Positions 10,142 to 21,200 of a stretch of DNA of 64,000 nt are shown in pieces. Each line of letters starts with the position of its first letter. Positions within the stretch are counted from its first letter, which is position 1. Location of the stretch: NCBI GenBank assembly GCA_030512295.1, contig JAULSR010000002.1:7688001-7752000 (forward strand), written 5' to 3'. The notes below the pieces were generated by a model that saw only the letters and a list, made by a program, of their open reading frames with translations, was not told the origin of the DNA and ran no database searches. The stretch is from Bombardia bombarda. Taxonomy: Eukaryota > Ascomycota > Sordariomycetes > Sordariales > Lasiosphaeriaceae. The position numbers were made by a program, and so were the translations under genes.

Positions 10142-12828
10142 TCATTCCAATACAACATCTTCAAACCCTTCGGCTGTGAAATTCTCGCCGTGCATATACT
10201 TGTGAACAAGCGCCGCTCCGATAACTTCATAACCACCACGTGTATCATCCTCGTTCGAGTGTCGATTATTTGGGCGCAGTACCATAGGTGCCGGTATGCC
10301 CGCCAAGAGATATGGCTCGTCCCCAATCTTGATATCTAAAGGACCAGTTCCAATCTCTCCGTTCTCCAAAAGGAAAAGACAGCGTCTATCGTCCACGATT
10401 CTTCGCGTTAAGTTGTCCAAGTAGGCGAATACTTTCACTCTCTCAGGGTGGTTATTGATCATGGCCAACAACTTTCTCTCCAATGCTTGTTCGCCCACTT
10501 CATCTAGTAAGGGTCCTGATGTTCTCGACCTCATCTCATTTGCCTTCCCAAGTCGACTTGAGTTCCTCAGATGATCAAGAGAACCGCATATTATCTCCCA
10601 CATGGCAAAATCTGCTTTTTTGTCTGTAAAGTCGTAGGGACCCTGCCACAGCGGCAGCCGCACTTGCACATCGATGTAGCGGTTCTGCCCGCGTTCACCA
10701 GTGCCTCCGTTTAGGGACTCTTTTTGAGTTTTGTGCGTCGGGCCACGTTTCGGACTGATGCCCTCGAGGGCGGCGAAGTAGTCAAACACCTTCAGGCCAC
10801 TATTCTTGGAGCACGCTTTGCTATACCAGCGATATAGAATAGAAAGGTTACTTTTCATATGCTCGTTAAAGGCAGTGACTGGGAAGCTGCGAGTTCGTCC
10901 AAAATGCATGTTGGCGACAAGTGCGACTTTGGAGATTTGACGGCCTCTGAGGGCAATGGCGCTTTTATTGCTTGGGTTCGCGGCACTTGTATCGTATGAC
11001 GATGACGAGCGAAACGAAAAAGTAGGCTGTGTAGTGATAGGTGTTGAGTCCTCTGTTACACCAAGACGATAGCGCGACGTAAGCCATGTGCTGGGACAAG
11101 GTCTGGAAAAGTCGGGAACCCAGGATGGATCAGTGGACCCGCCTGCGTCCATGAGGATGATCAACGCTGCCGGCTGCCACGAGAACAGGTCCTGGCAGAG
11201 AACTCGGTACGTCTCTTGGACTTTGGAGCTATAATCTGGCCTGGACGGGCTGGCTCCGCATGTTTTGAGGATGCCGGCCAAAGAGAAGGCCTTGTCGTGG
11301 TGGTTTGAGCTGACCCGTTCTCTCAGTGCAGCACGGATGCCGTCTATTACACCAGCATACCGTAGTTTCGAATCATCAAGGACGTCATTAGCTGACCGCA
11401 GCAGCCACTTTTGCTCGATTCCGTGCGTGATATGGAACCATAATGAGGGTATCTGGAATACTAAGCAGACATAGGTCAAGGCGATCAAGGTGACAACAAA
11501 CCAAGCGAACACAAGAAGAAGCCAAACACTGCCATTGTTCAAGCTGTCAATGCCGGGCTTTGCGGCCTTGAAGCTCATAAATATTGCAAAGCCCCATGCG
11601 CCAAGGACAGTCAGGGAGCAGGTGTATGCCACGAGGTGGTGAAACAGACGGAGAGATGAGGGGATGCCGACACCATGCTTGGCACGGGAGATGATATGGT
11701 CCTTGAATGACGAGGCATTGGCAGCCAGGACATCTATCTGAGATGCATGGTACGGATACGGTCTGTGGGGGCGTGGGAGGCTGAGCCAAATGTCAGTCAT
11801 GGACCACCAGTGAGCCAAGACAGGAGCGGAAGCAAGGAGAGGCATGTCGTGATGCTTGACTCCGCTTTTATTAATGTCGATGCAGATTGCGCTCAAAAGG
11901 TCCTCCCAGGATATGGCCTTGTCACCGCAAAGAACGATGGGATTGCAGGCCAGGATGAGTTCTTGGAAAGTCCAAGAGCGGCGAGTCCACTCGCGGTCGA
12001 GCACTTCGTCCAAGTCGACTCCGCTGCCAGAAATGCGGACACTGTGCCTGAATACAGTCTTGAAGCGAACTGTGATAGTAGAATAGGGTTAGAAAGAAAG
12101 GAATCTTCTGCATGGTTATATGTACTAAGTCCAGTAAGGTAGTTGGGGTTATGCTTACAAGCCAGATCCTGCCAGAAAACTGTCTTAAACCTTTGCAGCT
12201 CCTTCTTCTTATCCATCTCTCCCTCGGCTGCAAGAAATGCCAGGGGCAACCTCCTTCCATATCTTGCCCGCTGCTGAAGATACCTCATGGCCTGGTCTGA
12301 TCGCTCGTTGCCCTCGCCAAGCCATACGATGACAGACTGAGCCACACTGTAGATATCCTGCATCAAGACAATCTGTCCTGCTTTTTCCTCGCTGTCCTCC
12401 TGATCTATGCATACTGAGTCAATCCAGATAGTGATGGCTCCGAAGCGTTCGCGTATGCGCTTTAGTGCATGAAAGCAGCTTGTTGGGATCTCGAGGTTAA
12501 CCCCCTGTGGCAAGCACTTGATGGCATGAGGCGGCGAGGACTTGGCGCCCCATACGTATGACAAGGCGATAAAAGAAGGCGAATCATCAAGGCACGCTAC
12601 TCGGAGATGTCCTTTCAATGGTTGGGCCTCTGTTGCCGGTGTCTGTTGTGCTTGCAGGTCCAAAAGTCGGATTGAGCGAGACCCATACCGCAAGGCAAGT
12701 TGCTCGTACAGCTGCCTTGCAGAGGGCAAGGACAAGCCCTCAGTCGCGTGCCGCCGACTGGCGAAGGACCCAAGTGCGCTTGACTGTATTGTCGTACTGC
12801 TTGCCATGTTGCGGCTCGTGTTGTGCAA
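10142..12828 (-). CDS. Heterokaryon incompatibility (HET) domain protein with two membrane helices (865 aa)
   Basis: Exon 1 is 12828-12159 and exon 2 is 12069-10142, separated by an 89-bp GT-AG intron. The HET core is intact: ALSYVWG (residues 88-94), WIDSVCIDQ (135-143), EEKAGQ (147-152), MQDIYSVA (156-163) and then REWTRRSWTFQE in exon 2. HET proteins trigger cell death on contact between incompatible hyphae. Two hydrophobic segments (about 369-390 and 405-428) lie just after the HET domain, so the protein is probably membrane-bound. The C-terminal half, about 430 residues, has no motif I recognise. The gene sits between a P450 and a decayed ankyrin gene, and both HET and ankyrin families are common in fungal allorecognition. 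A second possible start is M8. Confidence 0.85.
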
Positions 12829-13601
12829 TCAGGTTGCGGGAAACATCATGGACGAATTGTGGAGAATTAAGGGTTGCACGAAGTGCTTCCTTTAGAGGGG
12901 CACACGGGGGTCAATTTCAGCAAGTTGAGGGTGGTGAGAGTGGCTGGCTTACTAACTGTGTCTTGAACGGCTGCGTATTGGTTAGACAGGTGCAGTTTTT
13001 TTTCCTTTTTTCTTCTCAGCTGGTTGCCTCCTTTCGGACGAATCACTCGGCTGACTCGCCAAGGTCAATCAGAGTCATTAACTGGGTTGTTGATTGGATC
13101 AAGAACCAAAAACACGGGAGGGAAAAGCGGGCAGAAGTCAGCCGTGGAAGCCTTGGCACTGTGGCAGCCAACCGGTCCTGCCCTCGGAGTGGTGTCATGG
13201 TTTATGTCGCAGCTGCGTAGCCCGCAGAGCCAGGTACCAATGAGACATTTTTACTTCATTTACCTAGATGGAGATCTGACTTAATATCCAAAATATATAC
13301 TGATTAGGTATAGTACAGTTTATACCTTACACACAATACAAGAAGCTAAGTGATAAGGCTGGGAAGCAGAGCTATTAGAACCAGCTACCTACCTATGTAA
13401 TGCATAAAGTTTGTCAAATAATTAGGCGTTATTTCCTCATCTTCATTGTTCATCCCCAAATTGGGATGCACGTTGTATCATCTTCCTACACTCTCTACCA
13501 TTCTACCATTAGTCTTTGATTTGCATTCAATCACCCTCATTACCTAGTTGCGGACCCAAGTCCAGATTGCCTGAAAGTTCTTCATGAGGAAACTTCTCAA
13601 T
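12829..13601. other. Intergenic, HET promoter side
   Basis: This contains the upstream region of the minus-strand HET gene and then AT-rich sequence (about 13230-13560) up to the ankyrin remnant. The AT-rich part looks like decayed DNA. No gene is seen. Confidence 0.5.
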
Positions 13602-14800
13602 ATGGAGATATTCGGTGCCATTGCCAGTGTCACAGGCGTCGCTGTTCGAACAGGTTCCAAGCTCTGGTGGCTTACCAACATCTGGAAAGATGCCCCTGAG
13701 GACCTCTACCGGTTGAGGGACGATCTCATGCAAACTCAGCGATTTTTCGACGAGATACGGCAGGGCACCATGACCATGACACCACAAGCCCAGGGAGACT
13801 TTGAACGCCTGCTTGAAGATGGTGACGCAGTTCTCAAAATATTGGAAAGGATATGGACAAATTGATAACACAGGATCTCGGCAAAAGGCGGAAAATGGTC
13901 TGGATTCGAGACTCGCATCAGATCCGCCGACTTATGAAGGCCCTGGACGACAATAGATCAAGAATCTGCCGTCTTCTTATCGCTGACAATGTGTAAGGGA
14001 CAATCACTACCTCTTACAGCGAGCGTTACAACAGCTAATGAGTGTGTGTATAGGTCTGTCTCGCATCGATCATCAACTTCAAATACTCCAATCAAGCATG
14101 GTCAACCAGATCAAAACGCCTGATGAAGCATTCCCGCGACAGCTTGATGCCATGAAATCAGCAGCTTCTCCTTAAGTATGACCTCCCTCCGATCCGCCTT
14201 AGGCGCCATATCTGTAGCCTACCTTGGCCGCTCTGCGCAGACGTGCACACGCAGCACATGCCAAAGATCAGCCAACAGCCAACAATTCCGAGATGTCCTT
14301 CTGAATTACCAATTCCCCGCCTGGCTTGTGAGACTCTCACTATCCGTCTTCGCTTCTAGTAACCTCAACGGGAGTCCACAGATGAATATTCGGGTATTCA
14401 ATCGCAGGTATCGCAGTGAGATGGGAGTCAGAAAAAGCATCTTTGGCTTTATTGGGCGAGGTGATGTTGAGGGTCTAAAGAAATCGCTCGAGAACGGGAC
14501 GGTTTCCATTTATGGTGTCTTTGAGGATAGGCAACTCCCTCCTCTTGTGTTCGCGATACAAAACCGGCAGTGGGCCGTGATGAAACTCCTATTGCAAACA
14601 GGAGCTGATCCATATCAAGAATATGTTGACGGCGGCAATGTCAATTCTGCAATCAGCGCGGCATTTCGACATCCAATATCATTTCTCAACGAACAACTAT
14701 CAAGTCCTTTCTCGTTCTCTAGCTACCTGGAGAATGCAGGGTTTCCAGCATTTCTTTCAACGTCAACCTATTTGTCCATTATTCCACCTCTGGTCCTGTG
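13602..14800 (+). pseudogene. Decayed ankyrin-repeat protein with fungal N-terminal domain
   Basis: The start MEIFGAIASVTGVAVRTGSK followed by WKDAPEDLYRLRDDL is the N-terminal domain seen in many fungal NLR-like and ankyrin proteins. The frame then breaks repeatedly: a shift near 13855 (continuing as KLITQDLGKRRKMVWIRD), an intron-like gap at about 13995-14052, a stop or frameshift near 14174 before KYDLPPIRLRRH, and a stop pair near 14358. Coding sense resumes as SEMGVRKSIFGFIGRGDVEG and one ankyrin-like unit (WAVMKLLLQTGADPY) and then fades at about 14790, against the end of the IlvD/Edd gene. At least three separate lesions plus loss of the 3' part make this a true pseudogene rather than a sequencing problem. 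Confidence 0.75.
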
Positions 14801-14808
14801 TCACACGC

Positions 14809-17001
14809 TCACTGGCAGTCATCGTCAAATGAAGCACCACCCGGCCCAGCAGCAGTCAAAAACCCAAAGTCCGCCCCCTCCTCTGCCTGGTTCACCTCGC
14901 GCATATACAACCCCCTATAGCCTCTCATATGCTTCCTCTCCTCCCAAGCAGGCCGCCTATCCTTATTTCCCCCTTGCGCCGCCAACCTCCGCCTCTCCCC
15001 CTTCCTCCTCTCCACCTCCTCCCCACTCAACCGCACATCCAACCCCCTCCCCTCAACATCACAAACGACCACATCCCCATCCCTCACAATCCCAAAAACC
15101 GACTCCGGATCAGCCGCCTCAGGACTGACATGCAACACAATTGTCCCCCCCGCCGTGCCACTCATCCTCCCATCGCTGATCCTCAGCATATCCACCACGC
15201 CCTGCTCGGCCAGCTTCCGCGGGATAGGAATCAGCCCGGCCTCAGGCATACCAGGATTTCCAACCGGCCCAATATTCTGCAGCACCAACACACTATCAGG
15301 CGTGACGTCCAGCTCCGGATCGTCAATACGCGCCGCCATGTCGGCTGACGAGGCGAACACTACGGCGGGGCCGGCATGCTGCAGCAGCCTGCGGTCCTTG
15401 GACGCAGACGCCTTGATGACGGCGCCGCCGCGGGGGCAGAGGTTGCCTCTCAGCACGACGAGGGAGGAGCACGGGTAGAGCGGATCATCGAACGGGCGGA
15501 TTATGCTTGCCAGGGCGCTGTCTTTTGGCAATGGTCTAAACGGGGTCTGGGATAGTTCCTCGCCGATGGTGCGGCCGGTCACAGTCATTGCGTCGAGATG
15601 GAGCAGGGGTTTCAGCTCGTGCAACAGGGCGAGCATGCCACCGGCGCTGTGAAAATCGGTCATGTAGTTGTCGCCACTGGGTTTGAGGTCGACCAGGAGC
15701 GGAGTGCGGCGGCCGATCTCGTCGATGGTTGACAGGGTGATGGTGCCTGCAACGGCAGGGTGGCGGTTGGCGATGGCAAGAAGGTGTACGATGGCGTTGG
15801 TAGAGCCGCCGATAGCTTGAAGGACGGTGATGGCGTTGAGGAAAGACGATTGGGTAAGGATGGTCTGTGGCCGGAGCTGGGTTTTGGCGAGGGAGACGGC
15901 GTAGGCGCCCGTGGACTCGGCGATGCGAAGCCGGGAGGATGACACGGCTGGTGCGGTGGCAGAGGGTGAAGATAGAGGCATCATACCGAGTGCCACAAGA
16001 AGGCATGCCATGGTGGAGGCTGTGCCCATGACACCACATGTGCCGCCCTGATTGTTACAGTACATGTAAGTCAGCTTGCTTATTTTTACCCCTTTTAGAT
16101 ACCCCTTTTTACCCCCTTTTCACCCCCTTTTCACCCCCTATTCAGTCTGGAGATAATTGTAAAATGTCCGCAGCTTGAGATGAGATGGAATAAGAATTGA
16201 GCACCGAAGGCGGCGTCAGGGGTCTAAGGTTTCATCTCTGTGAGGAAAATACAAAAAGCTTGAACATACCGTCGGGGCAAGCTCCTCGTTGAGGGCAGAA
16301 ATGTCTTCTATATCCAACACTCCAGCCCGGAATTTGGCCCAGTTGCTCCTGCAATCTGTGCATGCCCCAATCCTGACACCCTGATAGTTACCTGGCATCA
16401 TGGGCCCCGTAACAAGGTGTATGATGGGTTTGTTGGCCGAGATACCGCCCATCAGCTGGGCAGGGGTGGTCTTGTCGCACCCTTATTTTGAAGGATGAGC
16501 AAGGTAAGTAAAAAAAAAAAAAAAAAAAAAAAAGAAAAAAAAAGAAAGGAAGGCGCAAATGGGAGAACACACACCTCCTATCAACACCACGGCATCCACT
16601 GGCTGAGCTTGTATCATCTCCTCGGTATCCATGCTCATCAGGTTGCGCAAGTACATGCTGGTTGGTGCGGCAAACGACTCATGCAGACTGATGGTGGGAA
16701 AGTCAATGGCCAGGCCTCCATTCAGCTGAACGCCTCGTTTAACGGCGTCCAGCAGCTGCGGTATGTTGGCGTGACACGGGTTGAAGCTTGAGTACGTATT
16801 GACGACGCCAATGATGGGTCTGGAGAGAGCATCTTCGCTGTAGCCCAGGGCTTTGATAAAGAGCTTTCGCATAAAAAGAGAAAAATGTGCATCGCCGTAC
16901 GAGGTCAGGTTCTGTCGCAGACCGACGCCGTTGGGGTCGATGGGTGTTGAGAGGTCGTAGTCAGGGTTGGGGTGGGGGATTGGGTCGTTGTTTGCGGCCA
17001 T
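14809..17001 (-). CDS. IlvD/Edd-family dehydratase (625 aa)
   Basis: Exons 17001-16575, 16481-16270 and 16047-14809 join in frame. The family uses a [2Fe-2S] or [4Fe-4S] cluster to dehydrate 2,3-dihydroxy acids or sugar acids. The cluster cysteines are visible as FNPCH (C76), GGCDKTTPA (C144) and GTCGVMGTASTM (C217), with family-like spacing. Also present are the QAIGGSTNAIVHL helix, RGNLCPRGGAVIK, ISDGRMSGTAGG and HVSPEAA. It could be dihydroxy-acid dehydratase (valine/isoleucine synthesis, mitochondrial) or a paralogue acting on sugar acids. No mitochondrial presequence is obvious, which favours the cytosolic sugar-acid role. The first intron carries a 24-nt T run and the second a G-run repeat, both on the coding strand. 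Confidence 0.85.
16088..16139 (-). repeat. Tandem G-run repeat inside an IlvD/Edd intron
   Basis: On the minus (coding) strand five runs of four or five G are separated by A-rich spacers of about 6-9 nt, in tandem. This is the pattern expected of a G-quadruplex-forming stretch, and it would be present in the pre-mRNA of the 222-bp intron (16048-16269). The potential is read from sequence only. Confidence 0.6.
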
Positions 17002-17631
17002 CTTCGATCCGAAATGTAATAAATGTCCTCAGTACTAATGATTATTATCTAGTTATTTTGTGTTAAGGAACTGATCTCTGGATAACTGCACAGTTCTCTA
17101 TCGCGAACGATGTGCCTAATGTCGAGCTGCGGGGACTTGGAGATGGCGCGGGGCAACTGCCGCCGCTACTTGCGTCACGCCATCCATCAACCATCAGTCT
17201 GATCGAATCTTGTGGTCCGATCAGCGGGCGGCGGCTTCCCTTCTGCGTCTCGCCCAAGCACCCTCATTCATACAAAGAACCTTGATATGATTGAGCCGAA
17301 CCGATTGAACACATCAAAGAAAACATCGAATAATATTAAAAAAAAAAAAAAAAAAAAGAAGGTTTGGGAAAATACCCCAATCTCCATAAACCTCAAAAAG
17401 ATCGCCGCATCCCATGAGTGGATCGCGAGCGACAGGAGGTGGAGGGATGGGTGGTCAAAACAACGGAAGGTACCAGATCATCGCATCTATTACGGAGCTT
17501 TGACGTCACTTGTCAACCATTGCCCATCATTTATAGCGGCACTATCACACACAAACACATCCAATTTGCACCATCACCAACGACAAGGACACATCACCAC
17601 AAGCACAAAAGGGTCACAGACCAAATTCACA
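17002..17631. other. Divergent promoter between IlvD/Edd and hemerythrin-like genes
   Basis: About 630 bp separate the two start codons, which point away from each other. A run of about 20 A lies at 17338-17357, a typical nucleosome-free element in fungal promoters. CA-rich sequence precedes the start at 17632. No additional gene is seen; an open frame extending the hemerythrin-like gene to 17212 runs through the A tract and is not credible. Confidence 0.6.
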
Positions 17632-18216
17632 ATGCCCAAAATCTCAGAAGCCGTCAAGCATGACCACGCCCTCATCAAAAATGTCTACCACCGCCTCGCG
17701 GCTGCAAGCCCCGAGGATCGCAAGTCTGACGAATTCATCTGGAAACTAGATCGGTACCTGATTGTCGACGACCTGCTCGTGACGCCGGCGCTCGAGAGAT
17801 ACGTAGTCCATGGTGGAAAGGAAAGACATCGGCGCCTCTCCGATGACTATGACAGCGCAAGTCTCCATGTCCTTAGCAGATATCATGCCTGTCAACTAAC
17901 AGAACAGCAGATGAAGGAGAAGCTCCGCCGCATGCAGACCTTTGACCCAGCGGAAGACAGCTTCGAGTCATCCCTGAAGGCGATCTGGGTTGATCTGGAG
18001 CCGCATATCAGAGAGGAGTCCACCAGAGATCTCGAGCATCTCGAGGAGAACATGTCGGAATCCGAATCCGAGGCACTCGCCAAAAAGTATGAGGGTATCA
18101 AGCAGCTGCTTCAGCAGCCGTATGGCGAGGATGGCGCGCCAGATGCAAGAACCCTGTCAGCCATATTGGAGATGCCTCGCCAGGAGCTGAGAGTCAAGAT
18201 CGGTCTGTCACAGTAA
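17632..18216 (+). CDS. Hemerythrin HHE cation-binding domain protein (194 aa)
   Basis: A single exon starting MPKISEAVKHDHALI. The early HDH and the later helices with conserved acidic and His residues (FIWKLDRYLIVDDLL, YVVHGGKERHRR, HPIREE-like EPHIREES) fit the fungal HHE family, four-helix bundles that bind a di-iron centre. Proposed roles in fungi include iron or oxygen/NO sensing, but none is proven for this subfamily. The ATG at 17632 follows a CA-rich leader with A at position -3, a good fungal start context. The C-terminal helix is highly charged. No signal peptide or membrane segment is present, so it should be cytosolic. Confidence 0.85.
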   Translation: MPKISEAVKHDHALIKNVYHRLAAASPEDRKSDEFIWKLDRYLIVDDLLVTPALERYVVHGGKERHRRLSDDYDSASLHVLSRYHACQLTEQQMKEKLRRMQTFDPAEDSFESSLKAIWVDLEPHIREESTRDLEHLEENMSESESEALAKKYEGIKQLLQQPYGEDGAPDARTLSAILEMPRQELRVKIGLSQ

Positions 18217-21200
18217 CTGGGATGCAAATAACTCGCAATCTCAATGATGATAAAGTACTGTACACACCACGGTCCCACCGACTACTGAAGTGAGTTGTCG
18301 GTACCAATCTTCCTGCGCAGACAGGAATAGACGAGACCGGTTTACATGAACTGTGGGAGAAGACTATGTATTTCTCGGCTCTCCGGACGCGACGACGTGT
18401 ACCATGTAGGTATGCAGGGACAGTTACATTGGAACATGCACCTCATATAATCAACCGGCATATTAGTACTGGGCGGCACCAGTCACTTTTATGAGTGGTG
18501 CGTAATGTTTTCTAGGCCAGGTTGATTAGGGTGAGCACACACACACACACACAATTATTCGACAAGCAACGTCTGTTTTGTTCCGTCGATCATCAGATCA
18601 ATGAACTGGCATTCACTTTGCAGTGCTTCGTACATCATGTGCCATGTCTGATGAGCTGGTCGACAGCCGGTCGTCTGCAAGCACTTTACTTATTCTGTGA
18701 AGACAATGAAGGGAAGCTATCGGCAGAACGAAAGGGGACATCACTTTGGGTATCTACCTGGCCATTCGATGCCCAACCTTTATTACTATTGGCGGCACTG
18801 GTGCTGTACCGCTGCGAATGGCGCGATCAAAACCGAATGGCTACGGAGAACTTGGTTGACAAGAGAGAGCAAGTGCTCAGCTGAGGTAAGGTAGTAAGGT
18901 AGTAGTAGCCGTGGTGAACATTATTACTGTCAAGTCATTACCTAATAATACCTACACAATAGGCAGTCGAGGAGCATTCGACTGTGCAAAATTCCTCACG
19001 TGAAGTCAGATTGGGCCCGGGATCGATCTATGGATAGCCGCTCTCGCCAGACACAAGACCGATTCGACTCGAAAAAAAAAAAATCCCATTCGGGGCAATC
19101 TTCTTGGCTCACCTACCTGGCTGACGAAGCTGGTCTAGACATGAGATGGCGACTTCTGTTGGGTGTTGTGGGAAGAAAAAAAAAGTCTAGGTAGTCTAAA
19201 AGTGCAAGCGGGTTTTGTTCCTGCAGCTGCCACGACGAATCGCCTTGCTGGGCGCCCCCCCTCCCTTGGGCAGTCCGGCTGGGTAATGCAAGGCACCAGG
19301 GGCAGTCATATTCAGTGCGCCCACCCACTTTCTCTCAATTGAAGATTGGGATTGGGAGCCGAGCGAGCACATGCGTGCTTGCTCCTGCAAAGGCTCCAAT
19401 TATTGCATCGAAAAGAGAGAAGCTAGAACCACATGGCAGACCATCCATCAATCGCTTATTTAGTACCCAAGGCAGGTCGCATGCAGATGGGCATGGGAGA
19501 TGAGCTGTCAATGTGTCAATTGCGCGAATATGTAAGGCAGCTAGCTAACTAACTGCCACGGACGCGAAAGTCGTCACATGGTGCGGAAGAGAACTGCACA
19601 GATTGGGTGTGTGGATGAGGGGGGGTCTCGACTCTCGGGGGGGTTGTGGGCGGCTCAATACCTATTGGGAGAAAGACCAGGTCAGTGTTATTAGGTGCGA
19701 TATTCGTAGGGCTTGCGGCACTGGGGTCAGTCGAACCGGGGAATGCCCGATGCCCGCCACAGATCTAAGACATAGCCGCGCGAGGTCCCGATTGCCGCTC
19801 TTTCCAACCAAATTGCCCGCCTCTTTCCATGTCCCAATGTTCATTAATAATAGCGATATGACAGCCGAGGGCCGGCGCGCGTCATCCTTGAGCGCCGGTC
19901 TCCGATGACAGTTGGGCATTGTCATTGAACAGCGCACCGACCGATTTCGGCCACGTCCCTTAGGTTGGGAGGTACCTTATGGGATGGATAGGGTCCGGAG
20001 TAGCGGATGGCTCGGCGCGCAGCCCTCGTTGCTGGCACTGCAGCTCCGAAGATGAGAGATTGGAACCACTACGGTACGCTGCCAGGTCAGCGACAGCTGC
20101 CAATTTGCCAGTCCCCCGGACTCTCCCACTTCGGTGCATAGAACCCGACAATGACGGCAAATCCAGGCACCGACCGACCACCGCAGCATTTAGAGAGACC
20201 TACGGTAGGTATCTGACACGCAGCAGCCGCCAACGGCCGTCAGCAGTCCCCCAACGGCCCGCCATCTCCATTGCTGACCCCCTTTTTGCATGCACTGTAC
20301 CGACCGACTCGACTGTAGTGTACTGCAGAAGATACAGTCAACTGGCTGCTCGCGTGCTTGGACGACAGTCTGTCAGATCATTAGCAACAAAGTGCAATGC
20401 AGTGCAGTACAGTTTGCCCGCTCTCATGTCGGCCCTTCTCGTCATGTTGTGTAATTTCTTCGCCCAGCTGCGTTGCCAAGTAGGCAGTCATGGTTCTCCT
20501 CCATAAACCCTCAGATAGGGACGTCTTCTGACTGGTGCCTGGGCTTCTGAGGGTATGGGAAGAGAAACAACACCACCCGCTGAAGAGCTGTGGCATGTCT
20601 GCCCTCCAGAAAAGGCCAGCAAAGCTCAGGAGACATGTTGTGATGTCTCTTCCCCCCTCTCTCCCGATGCTTGGGTTGGTTGTGCATCCCAAGCCAGACA
20701 CCGCACCATGATTGCATCTTCTTGAAACACAGCGTCGCTTTGTCAGAGATGCTTCAGAACGACAGTAAGACAGAACAACATATTTCGCATCAAGGGATCA
20801 AACGATCAAGCACAATATCAACGCCATCTGAAGTACCACAAGCCCCATGGGGTCTCGAGTCTCGAACTCTCTTTTGTATGACGTTACAAAGCATTGGTCT
20901 GACCTGCTTTGGTTGCCTGTCCCAGCTTCGCAAGCCCGACTCCAACACGGTGGACATATGGAAGAAAGCATGTCCAGTCAATAAGCGAATCGGGTGCGAC
21001 ATAGCGGGTGGCTGTGTCATTGCCTGCGAGTTTCTGGCTCATTGATGCTGCAAACGTGGCTGGCCCAGGGAAGACAGCTGCTCACTTGTCGCTTACTTCA
21101 TGTCGTCCCATCAAAATAAGTTAATGGGAGGGGTTTTGGGTTGTTTTTCCTGTCCTGGGCCCGTACACAGAAAACGGGGAAGGACGAACCGGCAAAATGC

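Noticed and set aside
17212..17631. Upstream extension of the hemerythrin-like gene
   Set aside because: It would translate an A20 tract as poly-Lys and a CA-rich leader; the family N-terminus begins at 17632.
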